16,934 bases of DNA from Solirubrobacteraceae bacterium (GTDB taxonomy: Bacteria > Actinomycetota > Thermoleophilia > Solirubrobacterales > Solirubrobacteraceae), in the NCBI GenBank assembly GCA_030038955.1, contig JASHQV010000442.1, positions 1-16,934 on the forward strand, in the 5' to 3' direction. The notes beneath the pieces are model-generated. The model was not told the DNA's origin. It saw only the letters and a program-made list of their open reading frames with translations, and did not search any database. Positions within the stretch are counted from its first letter, which is position 1, and every line of letters starts with the position of its first letter. Shown here one piece after another: positions 1 through 7,092 of this stretch. The position numbers and the translations under genes were made by a program.

Positions 1-390
1 GCGAAGACCCCAATCGCCGGAATGCGCTACCCGATGAGCCTGGCCTCGAAGATGAGTGCCCTAGCCAACGACCCGGGCGCCATGCGAGTGCTGATGAAGG
101 ACCGCACCTCAGCCGCCAACTGGACCACCGCCCGCTTCCTCGCCACCTACGGCAACTACACCCCAGCGGTCGAGCCCGAGCAGTTCGACGCCTGCCCAAT
201 CCTCCACACCCAGCCTGGTGATGACCACTGGACCCCACAGCACCTCTCAGACCTGGTGCTGCCGCGCATCACCAGGGTCCCCGTGGAAACCGTGACGCTG
301 AAGAACGCGGGTCACTACCCGCTCGAGGATCCAGGCCTCCAGCAGATGGTCGACGCGATCGCCGACTTCGTAGCACGCAACGCCAGCTGA
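1..390 (+). CDS. alpha/beta hydrolase, C-terminal part (5' end outside window)
   Basis: The frame is already open at base 1, so this is the 3' end of a longer gene; the ATG at 22 is probably internal. The visible 129 residues look like the end of an alpha/beta-hydrolase fold. PGDDHWTP resembles the strand-7 loop that carries the acid residue, and NAGHYPLEDP resembles the loop with the catalytic histidine, followed by the usual last helix (MVDAIADFVARN). The nucleophile elbow G-x-S-x-G would lie upstream and cannot be checked. The substrate cannot be inferred. The following DNA is decayed, so this gene marks the left border of that patch. Family assignment is fairly safe; any enzyme name would be a guess. 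Confidence 0.7.
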   Translation, partial: AKTPIAGMRYPMSLASKMSALANDPGAMRVLMKDRTSAANWTTARFLATYGNYTPAVEPEQFDACPILHTQPGDDHWTPQHLSDLVLPRITRVPVETVTLKNAGHYPLEDPGLQQMVDAIADFVARNAS

Positions 391-441
391 CATCGACAGC
401 GAGGTGGAATCTTGGCGGTCCACGTGACCCCGATCCGGGCC

Positions 442-639
442 TCAGATTCCGGCTATCAACGCCTCCAACTCGGCCGGAGAGAGCCGCCGCTGAACCTGCC
501 GCAGCACCCACACGTTCGGACCCAGCGCATCCTCAAACACCGTTACCGGCGGCTCCTGAGCCACCTTCCGCCCTTCCCGACCCGACGAAGTAGCCGCCTG
601 ACCAGGGATTTTGCAGACGGGCAAGAGTGATCGCAGCAC
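442..639 (-). pseudogene. recombinase/HTH-protein tail fragment (remnant)
   Basis: The reverse-strand reading holds a stretch (VLRQVQRRLSPAELEALIAG) like the linker that precedes the C-terminal helix-turn-helix of many actinobacterial serine recombinases and related HTH proteins. In such proteins the text continues with a Y-x-A-G-A-T-type turn and an HTH. Here a TGA stop follows ALIAGI at once, so the HTH is missing. The N-terminal catalytic domain is also absent: the frame opens only at about 639 and its first 25 residues look unstructured. I read it as a broken internal fragment of a mobile-element gene, not a functional protein. The link to recombinases rests on pattern memory; a chance ORF is possible. 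Confidence 0.35.
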
Positions 640-771
640 CGGCTGTCCCGGGAAGTGGACGAGCGCGGCAACGCACGATTGCCCGCGGAGATCGGCGGCA
701 GCCGCCGTAGCCTTGTTGTTGTCGCCAGAGACGAACCCGGCTTCGTGATTACCGTCTTTCCCGGGAGCTGA
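631..771 (+). pseudogene. DUF4258-like (RelE/BrnT-type) toxin, N-terminus missing
   Basis: After a TGA at 628-630 the frame reads about 46 residues to a TGA at 769-771. The segment has EVDERGNARLPAEI, then a hydrophobic strand (LVVVARDEPGFVITVFPGS). This strand pattern ending in a V-I-T-V-x-P-type terminus resembles the end of DUF4258-like small toxins. There is no ATG, only a possible GTG at 655, and the normal N-terminal helix is absent. The DUF2283-like gene starts one base after its stop, and DUF4258/DUF2283 neighbours are a common toxin-antitoxin-like pairing, which supports the call. The lost N-terminus lies at the border with the recombinase fragment, consistent with a deletion or recombination junction near 600-640. 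Confidence 0.4.
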
Positions 772-772
772 C

Positions 773-1063
773 GTGCAGGCTGACTACGACACCACCGCCA
801 ACGCAATCTCGATCACGATCGCCGATGCCGAGCACGCCGATCGCAGCGACGAGGTGCATCCGCGCGCAATCGTGGCGCTACTCGACGAGCAGCCAGTCGA
901 AGTGCAGTTGCTATACCCGGACGTTGGCATCGCCGAGCCGCTCGCGGCCGTCGCCGATCGCTATGGGCTCGACCATGAGGCGCTAGCCGCGGCCGCGCAG
1001 TCGGCGCTCGCGGCTCCGGATCGCCTGATCTCGCTTCAGGTCGCGGCGCGCTCGGCTGCTTGA
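773..1063 (+). CDS. DUF2283-like small protein, possible antitoxin
   Basis: A 96-residue protein starting with GTG one base after the stop of the DUF4258-like remnant. The N-terminus (ADYDTTANAISITIADAEHADRSDEV) follows the DUF2283 pattern: a Y-D-x-x-A-(D/N)-A strand, a short turn, a D-E-V strand. The family is often beside DUF4258 or HicA-like toxins and is presumed to be an antitoxin. The rest is longer than a typical DUF2283 protein (about 60-70 residues) and ends in an alanine-rich helix (LDHEALAAAAQSALAAP) that could be a partner-binding or DNA-binding addition. With the toxin partner truncated, this may be an orphan antitoxin. No clear ribosome binding site precedes it; translation coupled to the upstream frame is plausible. 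Confidence 0.55.
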   Translation: MQADYDTTANAISITIADAEHADRSDEVHPRAIVALLDEQPVEVQLLYPDVGIAEPLAAVADRYGLDHEALAAAAQSALAAPDRLISLQVAARSAA

Positions 1064-1074
1064 GGCATCCTCCC

Positions 1075-1092
1075 GCGCGCCGCCTGGCGCGC
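1075..1092 (+). terminator. GC-rich hairpin after DUF2283-like gene
   Basis: A perfect 7-bp stem (GCGCGCC / GGCGCGC) with a 4-base loop (GCCT) begins 11 bases after the stop codon of the preceding gene. No T-run follows, so it is not a canonical intrinsic terminator. In GC-rich actinobacteria such U-less hairpins at gene ends are often treated as terminators, which is the basis for this tentative call. Confidence 0.35.
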
Positions 1093-1162
1093 CGAGCAGG
1101 TTGCCCCTACGCTCGCGGGCGGAGTACCTGGAACCAGCAAGGCGGAGCGGTAAGGTCGATCC

Positions 1163-1411
1163 ATGCAGGACGCTGGAGGACTGAAGTTGACGCTTGAGCC
1201 GACGACGCGAAGCGATCGTCGCGGGCGCTTCGCGCAGGTGGTGCTCGACGGTGGCAGCAGCGATCGCACTGTCCTGGTGACTGACTCGCGGGGGCGTCTT
1301 CGTTACCGACTGCCTGACGGCCAATATCGCGTCAGTCTGCTGGGTGGCGAGGCGACACCGTTCGTCGTGAAGGATCGCCGCTGGACGACGGTCCGCCTCC
1401 CACTCACATAG
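1163..1411 (+). CDS. small hypothetical protein, possibly beta-sandwich
   Basis: An 82-residue protein I do not recognise. It starts with ATG behind a weak purine run (GGTAAGG). There are no cysteines, signal peptide or membrane segment. Residues 45-82 alternate like short strands (GRLRYRLPDGQYRVSLLGG, then TPFVVKDRRWTTVRLPL). The L-P-D-G-x-Y-x-V motif is seen in carboxypeptidase-regulatory-like and Cna-B-like beta-sandwich domains, so a small such fold is possible. It stands alone, with a hairpin upstream and 260 bases of empty sequence downstream. Its codon use looks native. It could also be the remnant of a larger protein, but start and stop are both plausible. Confidence 0.5.
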   Translation: MQDAGGLKLTLEPTTRSDRRGRFAQVVLDGGSSDRTVLVTDSRGRLRYRLPDGQYRVSLLGGEATPFVVKDRRWTTVRLPLT

Positions 1412-1671
1412 ATCAGGCCGACCTTCGCTGGCTGCGTGGCTCCTCACCCCTCGCCAGACCCGCGCCAGGCGGGATCTTCGCCCGATCGCAGACCTCCTCG
1501 TGGCATCGCGATAGCGGGTGCGCTCGTGATCTTGGATCGCTGGAGCGCTAGAGAGCTTCAGACCATTCGCTGAGTAGAGCTTGCCGGAATGCGAGGGAAC
1601 GGTTGCGCCGCGCCTTGGCCTCGGAGATGCTTGCGAAGCAATATGTCCATCTCGTTGAGGAGGAAGAGATC
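1412..1671. other. intergenic region, no gene seen
   Basis: These 260 bases hold no ORF that I can support. In-frame upstream starts for the DsrE-like gene exist at 1603 (TTG) and 1627 (ATG), but the extra residues do not resemble the family. The only clear signal is the ribosome binding site at 1657-1664. Confidence 0.5.
1657..1664 (+). promoter_or_regulatory. ribosome binding site that fixes the GTG start of the DsrE-like gene
   Basis: GAGGAGGA, seven bases before GTG 1672. It supports the short form of the protein over the longer TTG or ATG starts. Confidence 0.7.
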
Positions 1672-2037
1672 GTGGCGCGGAAAGTGTTGATCAATCTGGC
1701 GACGGGGCTTGAGGATCCCGAGCGAGTGACGGTCGCCTTCTTGGTCGGCGGTGCGGCCGCTCAACGAGCCGACACCGTGGCCATGTGGTTGACCAAGGAG
1801 GCGGTCAGGCTCGCGATACCCGGGCATGCCGAGGCCGTCGCCTGCGACGGCTGTCCGCCGCTGTCGCGGTTGTTTGAGCAATACGCGGAGGGCGGCGGCG
1901 AGCTGATGGCCTGCCCTATCTGTTTTCACGCTCGCAAGCTCAACGAAAGTGACCTAGCGGCCAACGCACGTCTGGTGGGCGCTACGCCGATGTTCGAGTG
2001 GATCGGGGAGGACGACGCGACCGTCTTCAGCTACTGA
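1672..2037 (+). CDS. DsrE/DsrF-like family protein with two CxxC motifs
   Basis: A 121-residue DsrE-fold protein; the family carries sulfane sulfur as cysteine persulfide or has related thiol chemistry. The N-terminus (VARKVLINLATGLEDPERV) is the first strand and phosphate-loop-like turn. Two C-x-x-C pairs follow, C58-C61 (ACDGCPPL) and C81-C84 (ACPICFHARKL). The C-terminus (GATPMFEWIGEDDATVFSY) matches soluble DsrE-like proteins. I chose GTG 1672 because GAGGAGGA lies seven bases upstream and the text from there matches the family; a TTG start at 1603 would add 23 unlike residues. The OsmC-like gene follows 39 bases later, so the two may be co-transcribed. Family is safe; substrate unknown. 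Confidence 0.85.
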   Translation: MARKVLINLATGLEDPERVTVAFLVGGAAAQRADTVAMWLTKEAVRLAIPGHAEAVACDGCPPLSRLFEQYAEGGGELMACPICFHARKLNESDLAANARLVGATPMFEWIGEDDATVFSY

Positions 2038-2076
2038 CGCGACCGAGACCTCACCAGCTGGGAGGCAATGAGATGC

Positions 2077-2499
2077 ATGCCCTTCGAAGTTGAATTTCGC
2101 AACGTCGCGGGCGAGGCGGCCGCGATCGGAAGCGCCGGCCCTTACACATTGGTAGCTGACCGACCAGCAGACGGTGGTGGACGCGGACTCGGCTTCAACG
2201 GTGGCCAGCTGCTCTACCTCGCAATCGGCGGGTGCGTGTCGAATGATCTCTTCCGGGAGGCGGCAGCACGCAGCATCAATCTCGACGTGGTCCGGGCAGT
2301 CGTTCGGGGCGACTTCAGCGGCGACCCGGCGGTCTCCGAGCCGATCTCGTACGACGTGGAGCTCTCCGGCGATGCTGCGCCCGAGCAACTCAGGGCGCTC
2401 GTCGAGCATGTAGACGCCATCGCAGAGATTCCCAACTCAGTACGTCGAGGCACTGAGATCACGATCGAGCGCGTCAAGGTCGCACGCTCAAGCGGATGA
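2077..2499 (+). CDS. OsmC-like protein with a single conserved cysteine
   Basis: A 140-residue OsmC/Ohr-fold protein, a family of thiol peroxidases and related proteins. The hallmark helix is present (GFNGGQLLYLAIGGCVSNDLF, with C53) and the N-terminal strands look normal. The second helix, where peroxidatic OsmC/Ohr members carry a C-P or C-x-V-x-x-S motif, reads AEIPNSVRRG and lacks cysteine. A classical two-cysteine peroxidase cycle is therefore unlikely; it may act on single thiols or bind a ligand. The start is ambiguous: GGAGG at 2061-2065 is too close to ATG 2068 and somewhat far from ATG 2077, and I prefer 2077 because M-P-F-E-V fits the family. It is probably in one unit with the DsrE-like gene. 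Confidence 0.8.
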   Translation: MPFEVEFRNVAGEAAAIGSAGPYTLVADRPADGGGRGLGFNGGQLLYLAIGGCVSNDLFREAAARSINLDVVRAVVRGDFSGDPAVSEPISYDVELSGDAAPEQLRALVEHVDAIAEIPNSVRRGTEITIERVKVARSSG

Positions 2500-2542
2500 G
2501 TCCGAACGCGCCCGCACCACCCGCGGGTCGACCAGCCATGCC

Positions 2543-2773
2543 GTGACAACGCGAGTCTCGCCGTGCGACGACTTCGGTGATTGCCTGATGGAGCGGGATG
2601 CCGTCGCGGTGTCGCCCGACGTCGCGACCGTCATCAATGTCAAGCCCAGACCCGTCGTGCACTCGGGGGTCGCGTAGGGCGATCTGCGCAAGTCGATGGA
2701 CGAGCCGGCGGTGTTCGTCTCCGGCGGCTCACGTGGAAGCGCTGTCGCGCTGTTCTCGGACATGTGGTTGCAT
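2543..2773 (+). pseudogene. possible decayed coding remnant of unknown family
   Basis: Between the OsmC-like gene and marR, the frame from 2543 reads with very high GC at third positions and a protein-like composition (RDAVAVSPDVATVINVKP, then DEPAVFVSGGSRGSAVALFS), broken by one TAG at about 2678. The reverse-strand frame here shares third positions but gives serine/threonine/arginine-rich text typical of a shadow. I do not recognise the product. It could be a gene fragment with a nonsense change, or chance in GC-rich DNA. Confidence 0.22.
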
Positions 2774-3205
2774 GGCGGCTGCTAGCCGGCTGGTCATTCG
2801 GGCGAACTCGGTTATCTCAGCCTCGCTCCATCCATCGAGGGCCTCGCTCATCACTGCGTTGCGGGCGCGGTCGATCTTCTTGACGGTGTTCTTGCCCGCT
2901 GCGGTCACGCTGAGCCGGCGCTGGCGGCGGTCTGTCCTTGAGGGTTCGGCGTTGACGAGCCCGAGCCCCTGTAGGCGGGCGACCTGGCGGCTGACCGTCG
3001 AGTAGTCACGCGCGACCTGGTCGGCGAGTGCCCCGATTGTGAGGTTGCGCTGCATCGAGACGCGGACGAGCAACGGAAACAGCGCGGTGTCCAGCGAGAC
3101 GTCAGCGCGGGTCAGGATCACGTTGTCGCCCTGTGGCCGGTTGAGAACGCTGACGATCTGCAAGAGGGCCTGATGGAGCGTCTTCAGCGGGTCTGGCTGA
3201 CTCAT
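2729..3205 (-). CDS. MarR-family transcriptional regulator
   Basis: A 158-residue MarR-type winged-helix repressor. The centre carries the fold's landmarks: helix-turn-helix (LTIGALADQVARDYSTVSRQ), recognition helix with VARLQGLGLV, and the wing (EPSRTDRRQRRLSVTAAG) with the D-x-R-x-x-x-x-x-L signature. The flanking helices form the dimer interface. The start at ATG 3205 is set by GGAGG five bases upstream on that strand; a longer form from 3301 adds residues unlike the family. It is divergent from the NmrA-like gene, with a palindrome between their starts, so it most likely represses itself and that neighbour in response to a small ligand. There are no cysteines, so an OhrR-type thiol switch is excluded. 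Confidence 0.88.
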   Translation of the reverse strand: MSQPDPLKTLHQALLQIVSVLNRPQGDNVILTRADVSLDTALFPLLVRVSMQRNLTIGALADQVARDYSTVSRQVARLQGLGLVNAEPSRTDRRQRRLSVTAAGKNTVKKIDRARNAVMSEALDGWSEAEITEFARMTSRLAAAMQPHVREQRDSAST

Positions 3206-3224
3206 CGAGCCTCCAATGATAATG

Positions 3225-3239
3225 TATGTACCATGCATA
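3225..3239. promoter_or_regulatory. imperfect palindrome, candidate MarR operator
   Basis: TATGTACCATGCATA: arms TATGnA and TnCATA around the centre at 3232. It lies in the shared upstream region of the MarR and NmrA-like genes, in an AT-rich island in otherwise GC-rich DNA, 20 bases upstream of the marR start. MarR dimers bind such 15-20 bp palindromes. Confidence 0.5.
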
Positions 3240-3343
3240 TATCTAGGACGCGTTGCCCAGGATAGCCGTCGTGATCGGCGGCGATCGAGGCCACGCCACA
3301 TAGCCCACCCGTGTCAACCGAGCGGCACTCTCAAGGAGGCCTG

Positions 3344-4240
3344 ATGATTGTTGTCACCACCCCTACCGGCGATGTCGGCAGCCAACTTCTGGCTGAGCTT
3401 CTGAGCGCCGAGGCCGAGCCGCTGCGAGTGATTGTCCGAGACCCCGCTCGTCTACCGGACACCGTCCGCGACCGCGTGGAGGTGATCGTCGGCACCCATG
3501 CCGACCCAGCGATCCTCGATCAGGCACTCGATGGCGCACAAGGCCTGTTCTGGCTGATCCCGCCGACCATGCGGGCGAATTCTGCTCAGGAGCATTACCT
3601 CTCCTTCACGCGGCCGGCGGTGGAGGTCATCCGTCGTCAGCAGGTCGGTCATGTCGTCGGCATCTCCAGTGCGGGATGGAACTGGCCCCACCCAGCGGGT
3701 CTGCTCTCTGCGGCGCACGCGATGGACGCAGAGCTTGAAAAGTCGGGTGCTGCCTATCGCTCGCTCGGGATGGGCTTCTTCATGGAGAACCTGCTCAGGC
3801 CGCTACCCCAAATGCTCTCCGAGGGAGCTCTGTCCCTCCCGCTTCTCCGTGACCGTCCGCTGGCCACAGTCGCGACCCAGGACATCGCAGCGACCGCCGT
3901 CAGCCTGTTGCTGGACCGTAGCTGGGAGGGCACCGATCGGATCCCGGTCTTTGGTGATCGCCTCACACCAGACGAGATCGCAGCAGTCGTCAGCGACGTG
4001 CTGGGGACTCAGGTCACGTTCGAGCAGGCCGACCTCGAGCAGCAGGCCATCTCAATGATCGGGCGCGGGGTCCCTGAGGGCCTCGCACGCGACTTCGTCG
4101 GGATGTACCAGGCCCAGCAGGACGGGATCTACGACGAGGACTGGTCTCACGCCACTCCGACGCTCACCAGCTTCCGCACGTGGTGTGAGACCGTGCTCGC
4201 CTCGGCAGCCCGTGACGTCACGTGTATTGAGGGAGTTTGA
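3344..4240 (+). CDS. NmrA-family NAD(P)-binding protein
   Basis: A 298-residue atypical short-chain dehydrogenase-like protein of the NmrA/NAD(P)H-binding group. The Rossmann start is MIVVTTPTGDVGSQLL (T-G-x-x-G variant of the dinucleotide motif), followed by RVIVRDPARL, where a basic residue usually reads NADP. A strand-4 segment (GLFWLIPPT) and strand-5 segment (HVVGISSAGWNW) follow. The C-terminal part (FFMENLLRPL, then TQDIAATAVSLL) is typical of NmrA members. The catalytic Y-x-x-x-K is not evident, as in many redox sensors of the family. ATG 3344 has AAGGAGG four bases upstream. Divergent from marR and probably under its control; quinone or electrophile stress is a common setting for such pairs, but here that is inference. 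Confidence 0.85.
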   Translation: MIVVTTPTGDVGSQLLAELLSAEAEPLRVIVRDPARLPDTVRDRVEVIVGTHADPAILDQALDGAQGLFWLIPPTMRANSAQEHYLSFTRPAVEVIRRQQVGHVVGISSAGWNWPHPAGLLSAAHAMDAELEKSGAAYRSLGMGFFMENLLRPLPQMLSEGALSLPLLRDRPLATVATQDIAATAVSLLLDRSWEGTDRIPVFGDRLTPDEIAAVVSDVLGTQVTFEQADLEQQAISMIGRGVPEGLARDFVGMYQAQQDGIYDEDWSHATPTLTSFRTWCETVLASAARDVTCIEGV

Positions 4241-4472
4241 GGTCATACTCGGGGGTTGATTCTGCGTTTGTGGAACAGTCTTGTGGACCACGGTGCTGCC
4301 ATTTCGGCTCGATCTCCCCGTCAACCGCGCCTCGCTGGTCCAGCTTCAGAATGGATGGCCACTCCGAAATTCAGACGACCGCTGCGATCTCCATGCCAAG
4401 AGCAGGGCAGACGACGTCGTGCTGCTGGCCGAGCGCGTTCGCGTGTAGCGTTCGAAACTCTCCGTGAGCGTT
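4241..4472. other. intergenic region between convergent genes, no gene seen
   Basis: About 230 bases between the NmrA-like gene and the reverse-strand lysR. Short frames here are arginine/serine-rich and look like noise. I see no RNA gene or clear terminator. Confidence 0.4.
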
Positions 4473-5369
4473 CTAGCTGGGCCGCATGCTGCCGGGTGCA
4501 GTTGCGCTCTCCAGGAATGCGCGGGCCGCGGCCGAGAGCGGTGCTCGGCGGTGGATGAGACCCACCTTACGGGTGATCGCGGGGCGCGCGCCGCGGACGA
4601 TCGCGCCGCGGCGCTCGGCCTGCCGGGCAAGCGAGGCTGGCAGCAGCGCCGCACCCGCTCCGGCAAGAACCAGCGGCACGATCGCTTCGCGCGCCGCTAC
4701 CTCGACCGCGATGTGAGGTGTGACGCGCATGCCGGTAAGCGCCTGCTCGAGCAGAATGCGCGTGGAGGTGTCCGGCGGGCTGACCACGAGCGGCGTCTCG
4801 GCGAGTTCCGGTGCGCGGATCGGCCCTTCATCGCGTAGTGCCGTGAACGGCGGGAGGATGAACAGCAGCTCTTGCTCGCCGAGCGGGTGACGGACGAGGC
4901 CATCGTCGGATAGAGGCAAGTGCGCGGCACCGAGCTCATAGGAGCCGTCGCGCACCAGCGAGCTGATCTGACCTGCGCTTGGCGGCTCGGCTATTCGCAC
5001 CTGAATACCTGGATGGGATTCGCGGAAGCGTCCCACCAGCGTCGCCATCGGATCGACTGTCAGCGTCGCTAGCGCCGCGATCTCGAGCGTTCCGGCACGC
5101 AGCTCGGCGACCTCGGCGATCACATCGCGCGCTTCGTTAATCGATCGCAGCGCCTGCCGCGCTGGCCCGACGAACTTCTCGCCCGTAGCGGACAGCCGCA
5201 CCCTGCGCCCGACGCGGATGAACAGCTGCGCGCCAAGCTCTGCCTCAAGCAGCCGCAGCGACTGCGAGAGCGACGGCTGGGCGATGTGCAGGCGTCCGGC
5301 GGCACGCGTGATACCGCCTTCTTCGACTACCGCGAGGAAGTGTCGAAGCCTCCGTTCATCCATAGGCAT
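4473..5369 (-). CDS. LysR-family transcriptional regulator
   Basis: A 298-residue LysR-type regulator of normal length. Residues 4-63 form the N-terminal HTH (ERRLRHFLAVVEEGGITRAA, AQPSLSQSLRLLEAELGAQLF, then RLSATGEKF). The remaining 230 residues form the two-lobed effector domain; the stretch LVLAGAGAALLPASLA near the C-terminus is the usual ligand-domain helix. Start ATG 5369 gives M-P-M-D-E-R-R-L; ATG 5363 is equally likely and shortens it by two. It is divergent from the MFS exporter with 68 bases between them, the classical layout in which a LysR protein activates or represses its neighbour. The effector is unknown. Confidence 0.9.
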   Translation of the reverse strand: MPMDERRLRHFLAVVEEGGITRAAGRLHIAQPSLSQSLRLLEAELGAQLFIRVGRRVRLSATGEKFVGPARQALRSINEARDVIAEVAELRAGTLEIAALATLTVDPMATLVGRFRESHPGIQVRIAEPPSAGQISSLVRDGSYELGAAHLPLSDDGLVRHPLGEQELLFILPPFTALRDEGPIRAPELAETPLVVSPPDTSTRILLEQALTGMRVTPHIAVEVAAREAIVPLVLAGAGAALLPASLARQAERRGAIVRGARPAITRKVGLIHRRAPLSAAARAFLESATAPGSMRPS

Positions 5370-5437
5370 AAGTATTGAAACATATCGTGATCATGTCTTT
5401 GACCTATTAGTTCGAAGGCGCTGGAATTGAGCAAGGG

Positions 5438-6901
5438 ATGCACAGATACGAGGGTGTGCAGCAGTTTCGCTGGCGCCGGCTGCTCGTCGAGCCGCGGCGG
5501 CCCGACGCAGTACGCAACAGTCTCCGGGCGCACTGGTACGTGGTCGCCACGGTGTGCATTGGCGCGTTCATGGGTCAGCTCGACGCGAGCATCGTGACGC
5601 TCGCGCTTCCCCGACTCGGGCGGGACCTCGGCGCCAGTGTCGGTGCGGTCGAGTGGGTCGCGCTTGCCTACCTGCTGGCGCTCGTCGCGACGGTCACGAC
5701 GGTCGGCCATCTCGCTGACCGCGTCGGGCGCAAACTCCTGTACACATACGGATTCGGCGTGTTCACGCTGGGCTCACTGCTCTGCGGCCTGGCACCCAGC
5801 TTGCTGGTGTTGATCGCCGCCCGGGTATTTCAGGGGATCGGCGCGGCGATGCTGCAGGCAAACAGCGTCGCGTTGATCACCGAGGCGATGCCGCGGCCGC
5901 TGCTGGGCCGGGGTATTGGCATGCAGGGCACCGCCCAGGCGTTAGGGCTGGGTGTCGGCCCGGCGGTCGGCGGCGCGCTGCTCGCGCTCGGAGGCTGGCG
6001 CTTGATCTTTCTCGTCAACCTTCCCGCCGGCGCGGTTGGACTGGTACTCGGCTGGCTGCTGCTGCCCCGCAGCCGCACGCGCCGCGAGTCGACCCGCAGC
6101 GACCGAGCAGGCTCGCTGCTAATCGCGCTCGGCGCCGGCGGGCCGCTGCTGTACCTGTCGCTTGCCCGCAACGCCGGCTACACCCACCCAGTCCTCCTGA
6201 TCGCGCTTGTCGTCGGGCTGGCCGGAATCATCCTGTTCGTCTTCCAAGAGAGGCGGCACGAGGCGCCGATGGTCGACCTCTCGCTCCTACGCCTGCCGTC
6301 GCTGTCGATCGGACTGAGCAGCGGGTTGGTGTCATTCATGGTGCTGTTCGGAACGCTGTACGTAGTTCCGTACTACCTCTCCGCGCTCCACGTCGACCCG
6401 GCTTCGACCGGGCTGCGGCTGGCGCTGCTACCGGCCGCGATCGGAATCTCGGCCCCGCTTGCCGGCCGTTACGTCGACCACACGGGAGAGCGCCTATTCA
6501 CGGCCGGAGGAATGACCCTCGCCGGCCTCGGACTGCTCGAGATCGCCTGGCAGGGCAACGCCGGCCTGCTGCCCGGACTGGCGGTCACCGGCCTCGGCAT
6601 CGGCGCGTTCACCCCCGCCAACAACGCCACGATCATGGCCGCCGCGCCGGCTGGCCGCGCCGGGCTGGTAAGCGGCCTGCTCAACATGACCCGCGGCCTC
6701 GGAACCGCTCTCGGCGTCGCCATCGCAAGCCTGCTGTACACAACGGCCGTCGGGTCCTTCGGGACCGGCACGGCACAGGTCAGCCTCACCACTGCCAACC
6801 ACGGCCTCACGATCACGATGACCGGCCTCGCGACCGCTTCGCTGACCGTCGGCCTCGCGCTGCTCACTCGGCCGGCGAAAGCGACCGCGCATACCCAGTG
6901 A
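5438..6901 (+). CDS. MFS transporter, DHA2-type (drug/proton antiporter family)
   Basis: A 487-residue polytopic membrane protein of the major facilitator superfamily. Family motifs are visible: motif A in the loop after the second helix (GHLADRVGRKLLY), the motif-B-like RVFQGIGAA arginine segment, and antiporter motif C (ALGLGVGPAVGGALLALGGW). Length and the long second half suit the 14-helix DHA2 group that exports drugs, dyes or toxic metabolites against protons. The N-terminal 30 residues are rich in arginine and cytosolic. The ATG at 5438 has a purine run directly next to it rather than a spaced site, so GTG 5456 remains an alternative. Divergent from lysR, its probable regulator. The substrate cannot be read from sequence. 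Confidence 0.9.
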   Translation: MHRYEGVQQFRWRRLLVEPRRPDAVRNSLRAHWYVVATVCIGAFMGQLDASIVTLALPRLGRDLGASVGAVEWVALAYLLALVATVTTVGHLADRVGRKLLYTYGFGVFTLGSLLCGLAPSLLVLIAARVFQGIGAAMLQANSVALITEAMPRPLLGRGIGMQGTAQALGLGVGPAVGGALLALGGWRLIFLVNLPAGAVGLVLGWLLLPRSRTRRESTRSDRAGSLLIALGAGGPLLYLSLARNAGYTHPVLLIALVVGLAGIILFVFQERRHEAPMVDLSLLRLPSLSIGLSSGLVSFMVLFGTLYVVPYYLSALHVDPASTGLRLALLPAAIGISAPLAGRYVDHTGERLFTAGGMTLAGLGLLEIAWQGNAGLLPGLAVTGLGIGAFTPANNATIMAAAPAGRAGLVSGLLNMTRGLGTALGVAIASLLYTTAVGSFGTGTAQVSLTTANHGLTITMTGLATASLTVGLALLTRPAKATAHTQ

Positions 6902-6927
6902 CCTCCAGCAACCCAGGCCTTCCCACG

Positions 6928-7092
6928 TCACCGATGGCCACGCGGCTCGCGACGAACCACTGCGGCCTCGGCGTACTCGGGTGGTACACGAACGCCGGAC
7001 TGCAAGGTCCGCTGGCTTACAAGGGGACCGATGCACATGTACAGCCCGAACAGCGGCACGACGACATCCCCGGCAAGTACGGCCGTCCTCAC
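6928..7092 (-). pseudogene. truncated DUF1648/SdpI-like membrane protein (N-terminal 54 residues)
   Basis: On the reverse strand this frame starts with GTG inside the stop of the GntR gene (GTGA overlap), the normal arrangement for a coupled partner gene. It encodes one hydrophobic helix (VLAGDVVVPLFGLYMCIGPLV) and then RTLQSGVRVPPEYAEAAVV. That F/S-G-V-R-V-P-P segment is what I recall from SdpI/DUF1648/DUF5808-type proteins that accompany YtrA-like regulators. A TGA follows at 6928-6930, only 27 bases from the end of the convergent MFS gene, while relatives have several more helices. I infer that the rest was lost when the LysR-MFS block arrived or by deletion. It may still produce a short single-helix protein. 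Confidence 0.5.
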
